DNA of 22,411 nucleotides from JBGOUJ01 sp041477005 (GTDB lineage Bacteria; Acidobacteriota; Terriglobia; Bryobacterales; JACQDG01). A program made the position numbers and the translations under genes. The notes beneath the pieces were generated by a model. The model did no database searches, was not told the DNA's origin, and saw nothing but the letters and a program-made list of their open reading frames with translations. Each line of letters begins with the position of its first letter. The first letter of the stretch is position 1. The stretch spans positions 1-22,411 of the forward strand of contig JBGOUJ010000046.1 of the NCBI GenBank assembly GCA_041477005.1, given 5' to 3'. Below, one piece after another: positions 1-6,840 of the stretch.

Positions 1-204
1 AAGGCCTTCTTCGCCAAGACCTGGCAGAAGCAAACCGAAGCCTTCCATGCGATCCGCGAGGAGCTGGGGCGTTCCTATACCGTCAGTTACTATCCGCAGC
101 CCAACCCCAACGAGGGCTTCCGCAGCATCACGGTCGAGCTGAACGGCGACGCCGCCAAGAGGTACCGCGTCCGCACCCGCACCGGCTACCGCCCCAAGCT
201 GTAG
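1..204 (+). CDS. VWFA-related protein, C-terminal fragment (5' end outside window)
   Basis: The open frame runs from the first base to a TAG at 202-204 and encodes 67 residues with no start codon in the window. It ends in a stretch of the type EELGRSYTVSYYP...GFRSITVEL...YRVRTRTGYRPKL. This matches the end of the complete VWFA-related protein at 4097-5242 (EELRSQYLLSYRP...GFHEIKVQV...TRTRPGYW). In that family (TIGR03436-type, found mainly in Acidobacteria) this tail follows the von Willebrand A fold, and the proteins are normally exported. What the protein binds cannot be told from this fragment. The two paralogues bracket the purA-moe/moa cluster, which suggests an old local duplication or simply the high copy number of the family. 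Confidence 0.8.
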   Translation, partial: KAFFAKTWQKQTEAFHAIREELGRSYTVSYYPQPNPNEGFRSITVELNGDAAKRYRVRTRTGYRPKL

Positions 205-514
205 CGCGCCGAGCCGCCGTCCCCCTGCGGCCCCGGAAGGCGTCGCTTCCGAGCCGCGACCGTCAGGGCGCGGTTTGACCAGCCTGTCGCGGCTTCGAGA
301 CAACGCCCGGCCGGGCGGTGGCTGTAAGGCAAGTCTAACGGTTTGGCTCCACATTGCAGGGTGCGTCTTCGACGGAGCGGTTTCACCGGCCGGCCGCGGC
401 GCCCGTGAAGGACCCGGTTCCCTTGCGCCCGCCCCGGTGTCCCCCGGCGCGGTCTCTCCGGCATGCGCTAGAATGGGTTCTTAACAGCACTCCCGCCGGG
501 CGGATGCGCGTCTC
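205..514. other. Intergenic region upstream of purA, no gene seen
   Basis: About 310 bases without a credible gene; the short open frames here are typical of GC-rich DNA and match no family I know. A stem-loop CGGAAG-GCGTCG-CTTCCG lies at 234-251, about 30 bases after the upstream stop. It lacks a T-run, so it is at best a weak terminator or a processing hairpin. The only promoter-like element is the TAGAAT listed separately. Confidence 0.5.
469..474 (+). promoter_or_regulatory. Candidate -10 element of purA
   Basis: TAGAAT matches the -10 consensus at four of six positions, including the key TA...T. It would start transcription near 481, giving purA a leader of about 34 bases. No good -35 box is seen 16-18 bases upstream and no clear Shine-Dalgarno precedes the purA ATG. 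Confidence 0.35.
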
Positions 515-1822
515 ATGTCAAACTTGGTCATTGTTGGTGCGCAGTGGGGCGATGAGGGCAAGGGCAAGATTGTCGACCTGTTCTCCGAGCGCTTCGACAT
601 TGTCGCCCGTTACCAGGGCGGCCACAATGCCGGCCACACCGTCAAGGTGGGCGGCCGCAAGTTTGTTCTGCAATTGATCCCGTCAGGCATCCTGCGGCCG
701 GGCAAAACCGCGGTGATAGGCAACGGGGTGGTCATCGATCCCGCGGCGCTGCTGCAGGAGATGGAGACGCTCCAGGCGGCCGGCATCGAGGTCGCCGAGC
801 GCCTGCTCATCAGCCACCGCGCCCACGTGATCTTCCCCTTCCATCGCATGATGGAGAAGGCGTCGGAAGGGAAGCCCGGCAAGGTCAGTATCGGCACGAC
901 CTCCCGCGGCATCGGCCCGACCTACGAGGACAAGATCGCCCGCCGCGGCATCCGCCTGGCCGACCTACTCGATGCCGAGACGTTCTGCGCCCAATTCGAG
1001 CAGATCACCGCCGAGAAGACGATCATCGCGCGGGCGCTCGAGATCGATGAAGGCCTCGATTTCGGCGAGATCCGCGAGCGCTATCTGGGCTATGCGGAAA
1101 AGCTGCGGCCGCTGGTGGGCGACGCCGCGGCCTTCGTGAACCGGGCGATGGATGAGGGCCGCCGCGTGCTCTTCGAGGGCGCGCAGGGCACGATGCTCGA
1201 CATCGACCACGGCACCTTCCCCTTCGTGACCTCGTCGAGCGCCGCGGCCGGCGGCGCCTGCACCGGCCTGGGCGTCGCGCCCACCCGCATCGGCGCCGTG
1301 GTGGGCGTCTCGAAAGCATACATCACCCGCGTCGGCGGCGGGCCCTTCCCCACCGAGAGCCGCAGCGAGGCCGGCCAGACGCTGCGCGAGCGCGGCAATG
1401 AATTCGGCGCCGTCACCGGCCGCCCGCGCCGCTGTGGCTGGTTCGACGCCCCGCTGCTGCGCTACACCGCCATGTTGAATCACTTCGCGTCGGTGGTAAT
1501 CACCAAGCTCGACGTGCTGGATCACCTTCGGGAGATCCCGGTCTGCACCGGTTACCGCTACCGCGGCGAAAGGCTGCAAGAGATGCCCGCCCTGGCCCGG
1601 GTGCTCGACCAGATTGAGCCGGTCTATGAGACAGTCCCCGGCTGGAACTGCTCGACCGAAGGCTTGACGGACTACTCCCGGTTGCCGGATGCCGCCAAAG
1701 CCTATCTTCAGTATCTGGAAAACCTGACCGGAGTCGAGGTCGGCTCCGTCTCCACCGGCCCCGAGCGCGAACAGACCATCCTCAAGCCCGGCACGAAGCT
1801 GGAAAAGCTCCTGGGGAATTAG
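515..1822 (+). CDS. purA: Adenylosuccinate synthetase
   Basis: PurA joins IMP and aspartate with GTP hydrolysis to give adenylosuccinate, the first step from IMP to AMP, in the cytoplasm. The 435-residue product has the family's usual length. It opens with the GTP-binding loop GDEGKGK at residues 12-18, with catalytic Asp13, and has GHNAGHTV with catalytic His41. Further on it carries GTTSRGIGPTYEDK, VGVSKAYITRVGGGPFPTE, GRPRRCGWFDAPLLRY and TKLDVLD, all PurA signatures. The ATG at 515 puts the P-loop at the standard distance from the N-terminus, so the start is secure although no strong ribosome-binding site is visible. guaB, the other IMP branch enzyme, is 10 kb downstream on the same strand. 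There are 85 bases to moeA, and these contain a repeat. Confidence 0.98.
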   Translation: MSNLVIVGAQWGDEGKGKIVDLFSERFDIVARYQGGHNAGHTVKVGGRKFVLQLIPSGILRPGKTAVIGNGVVIDPAALLQEMETLQAAGIEVAERLLISHRAHVIFPFHRMMEKASEGKPGKVSIGTTSRGIGPTYEDKIARRGIRLADLLDAETFCAQFEQITAEKTIIARALEIDEGLDFGEIRERYLGYAEKLRPLVGDAAAFVNRAMDEGRRVLFEGAQGTMLDIDHGTFPFVTSSSAAAGGACTGLGVAPTRIGAVVGVSKAYITRVGGGPFPTESRSEAGQTLRERGNEFGAVTGRPRRCGWFDAPLLRYTAMLNHFASVVITKLDVLDHLREIPVCTGYRYRGERLQEMPALARVLDQIEPVYETVPGWNCSTEGLTDYSRLPDAAKAYLQYLENLTGVEVGSVSTGPEREQTILKPGTKLEKLLGN

Positions 1823-1841
1823 TAGCCCAGCGATGCCGCGT

Positions 1842-1887
1842 CCACAGAGAGCGAATCGCCGATCTCTGTGCCTCTGTGTCTCTGTGG
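1842..1887. repeat. CACAGAGA-type intergenic repeat, stem-loop
   Basis: CCACAGAGA (1842-1850) is exactly complementary to TCTCTGTGG (1879-1887). A second copy, TCTCTGTG at 1863-1870, can pair with the left arm across a 12-base loop. The right side is the repetitive string CTCTGTGCCTCTGTGTCTCTGTGG. Read on the minus strand it translates as ...HFATETQRHRD..., a phrase that recurs as a false translation in many environmental genomes. It sits between the purA stop and the likely moeA start, so it would be transcribed as a hairpin in a purA-moeA message. Confidence 0.7.
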
Positions 1888-1907
1888 CAAAATGGTTGCG
1901 AAAGCCG

Positions 1908-3119
1908 ATGCCTGTCCTCACCTTTCCACAAGCCCGCGAGGTGGTCGAGCGCGAAGTGTCTGGCGCGCGGCGGCCGCCGGCCGTCGAGACGGTTACGCTG
2001 CAAGAAGCGCAGGGCCGCGTGATCGCCGAGGCGGTGGCCGCCGATCGGGATTATCCGCCCTTCAACCGCTCCGCCCGCGACGGCTACGCGGTGCGGGCCG
2101 CCGAGACGCCGGGGGAGCTGCGGGTTGCCGGGCAGGTCAAGGCGGGCGAAGAGTTCGGCGGGGAGCTGCTGCCGGGCGAGGCGATTGAGATCATGACCGG
2201 CGCGCCGGTCCCGGCCGGCGCCGACGCGGTCCTCATGGTCGAGTACTCGCGGCGGGAAGGCGACCGGGTCGTACTCGAGCGCGGCGTCCTGGAAGGCGAG
2301 AATATCGTGCCGCGAGGCAGCGAGGCGGCCGTCGGCGCTTTGGCCCTCGATCCGGGGCGCAGGCTGCGGTTTCCCGAGATTGCTCTGCTGGCCAGCTTCG
2401 GCCGCTCCACGGTTTGCGTCTATCGCCGTCCGCGCGTCGCGATTCTCTCGACCGGTGACGAGGTGGTCGAGCTCTCCGCCGCGCCGTTTCGCTATCAGAT
2501 TCGCAATTCCAACGCCTATTCGCTGGCGGCTCAGGTGAGCCGCGCGGGCGGCGAGCCGGTGGTGCTGCCGATCGCGCCGGACGAGCCGGTCCGCACGCGC
2601 GAGCTGATCGAGCGCGGCCTGGAGACCGACCTGCTGCTGCTCTCCGGCGGCGTTTCTGTGGGCAAATACGATCTGGTCGAGCGGGTGCTCGCCGATCTCG
2701 GCGCCGAGTTTTACTTCCACGGCGTTCTGATCCAGCCGGGGAAGCCGTTGGTGTTCGGGCGGGCGCGCGAGCGATTCTTCTTCGGGCTGCCGGGTAACCC
2801 GCTCTCCACTATGGTCACCTTCGAGGTGTTGGCGCGGGCGGCGCTCGAGTTGCTGTGTGGCGCGAGCGAGGCGCCGCTGCGCTTCCTGCACGCTCGATTG
2901 GCGGCGTATTTCCGTCATCGGCCGGGCCTGACGCGCTTTCTGCCCGCCGCTCTCCGCGGGACGGGCGACGCGGCGGTGGTGAATCCGGTAAAATGGCAGG
3001 GGTCGGGTGATATGGTCGCGATGACCCGCTCCAACGCGCTTCTGGTGGCTGCGGCCGATCGGGAGCAGTGGAGCGCCGGCGAATGGATGCCGGTCCTTCC
3101 CCTGGGTTTGCCCCTATGA
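1908..3119 (+). CDS. moeA: Molybdopterin molybdenumtransferase
   Basis: MoeA inserts molybdate into adenylated molybdopterin, the last step of molybdenum-cofactor synthesis, in the cytoplasm. The product from the ATG at 1908 is 403 residues, the normal MoeA length. Characteristic stretches are DYPPFNRSARDGYAVR (about 47-62), IMTGAPVPAGADAV (about 95-108), LSTGDE (near 183), LSGGVSVGKYD (near 245), QPGKPLVFGR (near 276) and FGLPGNPLSTMVTFEV (near 292). An upstream in-frame ATG at 1833 would add 25 residues (PRPQRANRRSLCLCVSVAKW), but that stretch is translated intergenic repeat, so 1908 is preferred. moaC starts 10 bases after the stop and moaB follows, forming a compact cofactor operon. No molybdenum riboswitch is recognisable upstream. 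Confidence 0.95.
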   Translation: MPVLTFPQAREVVEREVSGARRPPAVETVTLQEAQGRVIAEAVAADRDYPPFNRSARDGYAVRAAETPGELRVAGQVKAGEEFGGELLPGEAIEIMTGAPVPAGADAVLMVEYSRREGDRVVLERGVLEGENIVPRGSEAAVGALALDPGRRLRFPEIALLASFGRSTVCVYRRPRVAILSTGDEVVELSAAPFRYQIRNSNAYSLAAQVSRAGGEPVVLPIAPDEPVRTRELIERGLETDLLLLSGGVSVGKYDLVERVLADLGAEFYFHGVLIQPGKPLVFGRARERFFFGLPGNPLSTMVTFEVLARAALELLCGASEAPLRFLHARLAAYFRHRPGLTRFLPAALRGTGDAAVVNPVKWQGSGDMVAMTRSNALLVAAADREQWSAGEWMPVLPLGLPL

Positions 3120-3129
3120 GCTCCCTGCG

Positions 3130-3597
3130 ATGAAAGCGACCCACTACGACGAAGCCGGCGCTGTGCGGATGGTCGATGTGACCGAGAAACCGGCCACGCG
3201 CCGCACGGCACGGGCTCACGCCTTGGTGCGGCTGCGCCCGGAGGTTCTCGATCATCTTCCCGAAAACCCCAAGGGCAATCCGCTCGAGATCGCGCGCATC
3301 GCGGGCATCTCCGCCGCCAAGCGGACCGCCGAGCTGATTCCCCTCTGCCACCCCCTGCTGCTCACGCACGTGGACGTGGAAACCATGCTGCGCGCCGAGG
3401 GTGTCGAGATCATCGCCACGGCGACCACCACCGGCCCGACCGGCGTCGAGATGGAGGCGCTCACGGCCGCGGCCGTAGCCGCGCTGACCGTCTACGACAT
3501 GACCAAGGCGCTCGATAAGTCGATCGAGATCTCCGATCTCTACCTGCTCGAGAAGACCGGCGGCAAGAGCGGCACATATCTCCGGAGCGCGCGCTGA
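3130..3597 (+). CDS. moaC: Cyclic pyranopterin monophosphate synthase
   Basis: MoaC converts 3',8-cyclo-7,8-dihydro-GTP, made by the radical-SAM enzyme MoaA, into cyclic pyranopterin monophosphate, an early step of molybdopterin synthesis. The 155-residue product is the usual size. It has the family motifs MVDVTEKPATRRTARA near the N-terminus, NPLEIARIAGISAAKRTAELIPLCHPL in the middle, GVEMEALTAA, and YDMTKALDKSIEI with the catalytic Asp/Lys region towards the end. It lies 10 bases after moeA and 2 bases before moaB, so co-transcription is very likely. moaA, moaD and moaE are not in the window. Confidence 0.97.
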   Translation: MKATHYDEAGAVRMVDVTEKPATRRTARAHALVRLRPEVLDHLPENPKGNPLEIARIAGISAAKRTAELIPLCHPLLLTHVDVETMLRAEGVEIIATATTTGPTGVEMEALTAAAVAALTVYDMTKALDKSIEISDLYLLEKTGGKSGTYLRSAR

Positions 3598-3599
3598 AT

Positions 3600-4100
3600 A
3601 TGGCGGGCCAGCCCCAAGCTGCGGTATTGACCATCAGCGACTCGGCCTTTCGCGGAGCGCGGGAGGACCGCAGCGGCCCGCTGGTGCGCGAGCGGCTGGA
3701 GCGGCTTGGCTGGAACGTGTGCGCGGTCGAGGTGCTGCCCGACGAGCGGGACCGCATCGCCACGCGCCTGGCGACGCTGGCCGACGGCACCCAGATCCAC
3801 GCCATCTTCACCACCGGCGGAACCGGCCTCGGCCCGCGGGACGTGACCGTGGAGGCCACTCGCCAGGTGCTGGAGCGGGAGATTCCGGGATTCGGGGAGC
3901 TGATGCGGGCGCGCGGGCGCCTCTCGACGCCGCTGGCCGCGCTCTCGCGAGCCACGGCCGGCGCGCGGGGCCGCGTCCTGATCGTCAACCTGCCCGGCTC
4001 GCCGCGCGGGGCGCTGGAGTCGCTCGACGCCATCGTCGAGCTGCTGCCTCACACCATGGACCTGCTCAACGGCAGAACGGAACACCAGGAACATCGATGA
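3600..4100 (+). CDS. moaB: Molybdenum cofactor biosynthesis protein, MoaB/MogA family
   Basis: Members of this family adenylate molybdopterin (the MogA role), making the intermediate that MoeA uses. The 166-residue product contains AVLTISDSAFRG at the start, the molybdopterin-binding signature TTGGTGLGPRDVT near residues 63-75, and IVNLPGSPRGALESL towards the C-terminus. Length and motifs fit MoaB/MogA rather than the longer MoeA or CinA proteins; whether it acts as MogA cannot be decided from sequence. The ATG at 3600 is 2 bases past the moaC stop, and its own TGA overlaps the next gene's ATG (ATGA at 4097-4100). Confidence 0.93.
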   Translation: MAGQPQAAVLTISDSAFRGAREDRSGPLVRERLERLGWNVCAVEVLPDERDRIATRLATLADGTQIHAIFTTGGTGLGPRDVTVEATRQVLEREIPGFGELMRARGRLSTPLAALSRATAGARGRVLIVNLPGSPRGALESLDAIVELLPHTMDLLNGRTEHQEHR

Positions 4101-5242
4101 AACGAACCTCGCCGCCGCGCCGTCGAACATCTGTGAGGATATGGGGCGCTACATTTCTCTTCGCCCTGCTGCTTCCCGCCTGGAGTGTGGGTCAGAATGT
4201 GCCCGACCCCAAGCCGGACTCCCCCAAGCCCAACTCCAAAGACGATCAATACCGATTCCGCGGCGGCATCGAGCTGGTGACAGCGCCGGTGACCGTCCTG
4301 GGCCCGGACAAACGCTACGTGGCAGGCCTTGAAAAGGAACAGTTTCAGGTCTTCGACAACGACCGCGAGCAGAAAATCGTCGGCTTCGACGTCAGCTTCC
4401 TGCCCATCTCGCTGGTGATCTGCATCGAGTCGAGCGGACGGCTCGAGGGCCAGTTGCCGCAAATTCGCAAGACCGGGATTCTCTACACCAGCATGGTGCT
4501 CGGCGAGCAGGGCGAAGGAGCCGTGATCGCCTATGACAGCCGGGTCCAACTGCTGCAGGACTTCACCAGCGATCAGGACAAGCTGATCAATGCGATCAAG
4601 AAGATCAAGCCGGGCAGCGACGCTACGCGCACCAGCGACGCCGTCTACGAGAGCATCCGCATGCTGCGCCGGCGGCCCCAGAACAACCGCAAGGTGATCG
4701 TCCTGGTCGGTGAGACGCGCGAGACCGGCAGCGAGGTCCACCTCGGCGAGACGCTGCGCGAGCTCCAGCTTTCCAATATCCTGCTCTATGCGATCCGCCT
4801 TTCCACTGCGAAGGGCAAACTCACCCATTCGGCCGAGCCCCAGCGAAGTCCCTTCCCGCCCGGCGTCTCGGCGGTTCCCATGCCGCCCGGCGTGGTTTCC
4901 ACTCCCAACACGCAGGCCCAGTCAAACGTGCAGGTGGTCAACGCGCTCCCCTACATCATCGAGGCCGTTCGCGGGGTCAAGAACCTGATCTTCAACGACC
5001 CGATGCAACTGCTAACGGAGGGTACCGGCGGCAAGCAGCTCTCGTCTTACACCGAGAGCGGCCTGCAGGAGTCGATCAGAACCGTCGGCGAAGAGCTTCG
5101 CAGCCAGTACCTGCTCAGCTACCGTCCCAACAACCTCGATAAGGGCGGCTTCCACGAGATCAAGGTGCAGGTGGCGGTGGACGGGCTGAAGACGCGGACG
5201 AGGCCGGGGTACTGGATAGGGCCCACACCGAAAGAGAATTGA
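4097..5242 (+). CDS. Secreted VWFA-related domain protein with degenerate MIDAS
   Basis: The product is 381 residues. It begins MKRTSPPRRRTSVRIWG followed by a hydrophobic segment (about 17-30) and a plausible cleavage after SVG near residue 32, so it is probably exported. Then come the family's opening region (IELVTAPVTVLGPDKRYVAGLEKEQFQVFDNDREQKI), a von Willebrand A fold from about residue 103, and a tail EELRSQYLLSYRPNN...GFHEIKVQV...TRTRPGYW. Where active paralogues have the metal site DTSGSM, this one has ESSGRL (residues 111-116): Asp becomes Glu and the last Ser becomes Arg, so metal binding may be altered. Family members are very numerous in Acidobacteria and largely uncharacterised. 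The ATG overlaps the moaB stop, suggesting translational coupling, though no link to molybdenum metabolism is evident. An open frame extends upstream through moaB but is not coding there. Confidence 0.88.
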   Translation: MKRTSPPRRRTSVRIWGATFLFALLLPAWSVGQNVPDPKPDSPKPNSKDDQYRFRGGIELVTAPVTVLGPDKRYVAGLEKEQFQVFDNDREQKIVGFDVSFLPISLVICIESSGRLEGQLPQIRKTGILYTSMVLGEQGEGAVIAYDSRVQLLQDFTSDQDKLINAIKKIKPGSDATRTSDAVYESIRMLRRRPQNNRKVIVLVGETRETGSEVHLGETLRELQLSNILLYAIRLSTAKGKLTHSAEPQRSPFPPGVSAVPMPPGVVSTPNTQAQSNVQVVNALPYIIEAVRGVKNLIFNDPMQLLTEGTGGKQLSSYTESGLQESIRTVGEELRSQYLLSYRPNNLDKGGFHEIKVQVAVDGLKTRTRPGYWIGPTPKEN

Positions 5243-5281
5243 AGAGTTTCCGCAGCGAGCGGCGCTCCCATCACCCGATGT

Positions 5282-5287
5282 TACAAT
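5282..5287 (+). promoter_or_regulatory. -10 element giving a leaderless thiG transcript (candidate)
   Basis: TACAAT is followed by six bases and then the thiG ATG. A hexamer starting 12 bases before the start codon places transcription initiation at or next to the ATG, as in leaderless mRNAs. There is no Shine-Dalgarno in the 20 bases before the ATG. No convincing -35 box is seen. Confidence 0.5.
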
Positions 5288-5293
5288 TCTCGT

Positions 5294-6067
5294 ATGGACA
5301 TCCTGCGCATCGCTGACCGTGAATTTCATTCCCGGCTCGTCGTAGGGACGGGAAAATACCGCAGCTTCCAGCAGATGAAACGCTGCCACGAGTTGTCGGG
5401 CGCGGATTGCGTGACCGTGGCCGTGCGGCGGGTGAACCTGACCGACCGCAGCAAAGAATCCCTGCTGGATTACATCGACCGCAGCAAGATCTTCATTCTG
5501 CCCAACACGGCCGGCTGCTACACGGCCGACGAAGCGATCCGGGCGGCGCGGCTGGCGCGCGAGGTCGGCCTGTCGAATTGGATCAAGCTGGAAGTGATCG
5601 GCGACGAGAAGACTCTTTTTCCGGACAACGAAGGGCTGCTCGAGGCCACGCGGGTTTTGGTGAAGGAAGGCTTTGTGGTGCTGCCCTACACCAACGACGA
5701 CGTGGTCAACGCCCGCAAGCTGGTGGATGCCGGGGCGGCGGCGGTGATGCCGCTGGGCGCGCCGATCGGCTCGGGCCTGGGCATCCAGAACCCGGCCAAC
5801 ATCCGCATCATGCGCGAGCTGATCACCTCCGTGCCGCTGATCGTGGACGCCGGGGTGGGGACGGCGTCCGATGCCGCCATTGCCATGGAGCTGGGCGCCG
5901 ATGCGGTGCTCATGAACACCGGCATCGCCGCCGCCGAAGATCCGGAGAAAATGGCCCTGGCCATGAAATACGCCGTGGAGGCCGGCCGGCTGGCCTGGCT
6001 TGCCGGCCGCATGGAGAAGAAGCTCTACGCGAGCGCCAGCAGTCCGCTGGCGGGCGTGGTCCGGTAG
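5294..6067 (+). CDS. thiG: Thiazole synthase
   Basis: ThiG condenses 1-deoxy-D-xylulose 5-phosphate, dehydroglycine and ThiS-thiocarboxylate sulfur into the thiazole phosphate half of thiamine. The 257-residue TIM-barrel protein has RLVVGTGKY at the N-terminus, SNWIKLEVIGD with the Schiff-base lysine at Lys98, PYTNDDVVNARKLVDAGAAAVMPLGAPIGSGLGIQNP, VPLIVDAGVGTASDAA and GADAVLMNTGIAAAEDP, all diagnostic. Normal length is about 255. It stands alone: no thiS, thiF, thiH/thiO, thiC or thiE is in the window, and no TPP riboswitch is recognisable upstream. It begins 51 bases after the VWFA-related gene and has its own candidate promoter. Confidence 0.97.
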   Translation: MDILRIADREFHSRLVVGTGKYRSFQQMKRCHELSGADCVTVAVRRVNLTDRSKESLLDYIDRSKIFILPNTAGCYTADEAIRAARLAREVGLSNWIKLEVIGDEKTLFPDNEGLLEATRVLVKEGFVVLPYTNDDVVNARKLVDAGAAAVMPLGAPIGSGLGIQNPANIRIMRELITSVPLIVDAGVGTASDAAIAMELGADAVLMNTGIAAAEDPEKMALAMKYAVEAGRLAWLAGRMEKKLYASASSPLAGVVR

Positions 6068-6093
6068 CTGCCGTGCGGGTAGCGATCGGCCAC

Positions 6094-6465
6094 CAGCCCT
6101 CAGCCGTCAGCCCTCAGCCCTCAGCGGTCAGCGATCAGCGATCGTCCGCCAGCCCGGCGGTTGGCTGTTAGCATCCGCTGGCAGCTATCGGCGGTCAGCG
6201 ATCAGATCGTCAGGCGTTAGCGACTAGCTGCCAGCCGCCAACAGTAGACTGCCACGCGTCAGGGAATGGACCAATCAGCCGGCAGGGATTAGCTGTAAGC
6301 CGGCACGGGATGGCCATCAGCAAGCGAGACCCCGCTGGGCGGTCTGCTGACGGCTGAATGCTGACGGCTGAATGCTGACGGCTGAATGCTGACGGCTGAA
6401 TGCTGATGGCTGATGGCTGATGGCTGATGGCTGATGGCTGATGGCTGAATGCTAACGGCTGAACG
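6094..6465. repeat. Mirrored heptamer repeat array
   Basis: Left block: seven consecutive 7-bp units at 6094-6142 of the form CAGCCCT / CAGCCGT / CAGCGGT / CAGCGAT. Right block: seventeen consecutive 7-bp units at 6347-6465, first CTGACGG and CTGAATG alternating four times, then six CTGATGG, then CTGAATG, CTAACGG and CTGAACG. The blocks are reverse complements of each other in kind (CAGCCGTCAG against CTGACGGCTG), separated by about 200 bases holding scattered degenerate units such as CGGTCAGCGATCAG. The RNA from either strand could form long imperfect hairpins. It occupies the whole gap between the convergent thiG and ftsB-like genes and may end transcription from both sides. No gene is seen in it. 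Confidence 0.85.
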
Positions 6466-6483
6466 CCGACTTCTGGCTCGTGA

Positions 6484-6798
6484 CTACTTCTTCTGTGGCG
6501 TTAGGAGGACCTTTTCGCCGGAGCCGGCCAGCATCAGCTCTTCGCGGGCGATCTTCTCGATGGTCCTGGGGTCGGTCTTGAGATCGTGGATATGCCGTTG
6601 CAGCTCTTCGTTTTGCCGGCGCAGAGCCTCGTTGCGCTCCCGCCATTCCTGTTCTTCCCGCTGCTTATGGCGCAGGGCGAGCAGTCCGTTGGAACCCCAC
6701 ACCTGGTAGACTCCCAACGCCAGGAACAGTACTCCGAGCGAGGCGGCCATCGTCCGTCGGGCGGTCGGTTTGCGCAGATTCCAACCCATCTTGTTCAT
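6484..6798 (-). CDS. ftsB: FtsB/DivIC-like septum formation initiator protein
   Basis: The 104-residue product has a short basic N-terminus (MNKMGWNLRKPTARR), one transmembrane segment at about 16-34 (TMAASLGVLFLALGVYQVWG), then a coiled coil rich in E, Q, R and L (about 40-75), and ends in DLKTDPRTIEKIAREELMLAGSGEKVLL. The order membrane anchor, coiled coil, then (D)P..IEKIAREEL.. is characteristic of FtsB/DivIC, small divisome proteins that pair with FtsL and FtsQ at the septum. The second Met (residue 4, at 6789) is an alternative start; TATAAA lies directly before the first ATG, which slightly favours the internal one. The gene is divergent from cutA with 38 bases between them. Common partners such as eno are not next to it. 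Confidence 0.8.
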   Translation of the reverse strand: MNKMGWNLRKPTARRTMAASLGVLFLALGVYQVWGSNGLLALRHKQREEQEWRERNEALRRQNEELQRHIHDLKTDPRTIEKIAREELMLAGSGEKVLLTPQKK

Positions 6799-6800
6799 TT

Positions 6801-6806
6801 TATAGT
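6801..6806 (+). promoter_or_regulatory. -10 element upstream of cutA (candidate)
   Basis: TATAGT would start transcription near 6813, directly at the ATG of an 8-codon open frame (6814-6840) that ends on the cutA start. It lies in the short divergent gap between ftsB and cutA. On the other strand the same A/T-rich patch reads TATAAA at 6804-6799 and could serve ftsB. Confidence 0.45.
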
Positions 6807-6813
6807 CAGAAGG

Positions 6814-6840
6814 ATGAGAACGCCAGGGAAATCGCTATGA
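6814..6840 (+). CDS. Possible 8-residue leader peptide overlapping cutA
   Basis: ATG at 6814 opens the frame MRTPGKSL and its TGA (6838-6840) overlaps the cutA ATG at 6837 as ATGA. The TATAGT hexamer begins 13 bases before this ATG, so the transcript could begin on it. The arrangement resembles a translationally coupled leader. It is very short and may be chance; only the geometry supports it. Confidence 0.25.
   Translation: MRTPGKSL

Noticed and set aside
1833..1907. In-frame N-terminal extension of MoeA from ATG 1833
   Set aside because: The 25 residues are a translation of the CACAGAGA intergenic repeat and do not belong to the MoeA fold; the family start fits the ATG at 1908.
965..1921. 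318-codon minus-strand frame opposite purA
   Set aside because: Antisense shadow of a well-conserved GC-rich gene and of the repeat; low-complexity Arg/Gly/Ala/Asp composition and no family resemblance.
1782..2918. 378-codon minus-strand frame opposite moeA
   Set aside because: Shadow frame created by high GC; the plus strand encodes an unmistakable MoeA.
3719..4096. Upstream extension of the VWFA-related protein through moaB
   Set aside because: It is the out-of-frame reading of moaB. The ATG at 4097 begins a proper signal peptide and overlaps the moaB stop.
5232..5293. TPP riboswitch upstream of thiG
   Set aside because: Only 51 bases are available and no conserved THI-box CUGAGA core is seen.
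6347..6465. Heptamer array considered as a CRISPR
   Set aside because: Units are 7 bp with no unique spacers; it is a simple tandem repeat.
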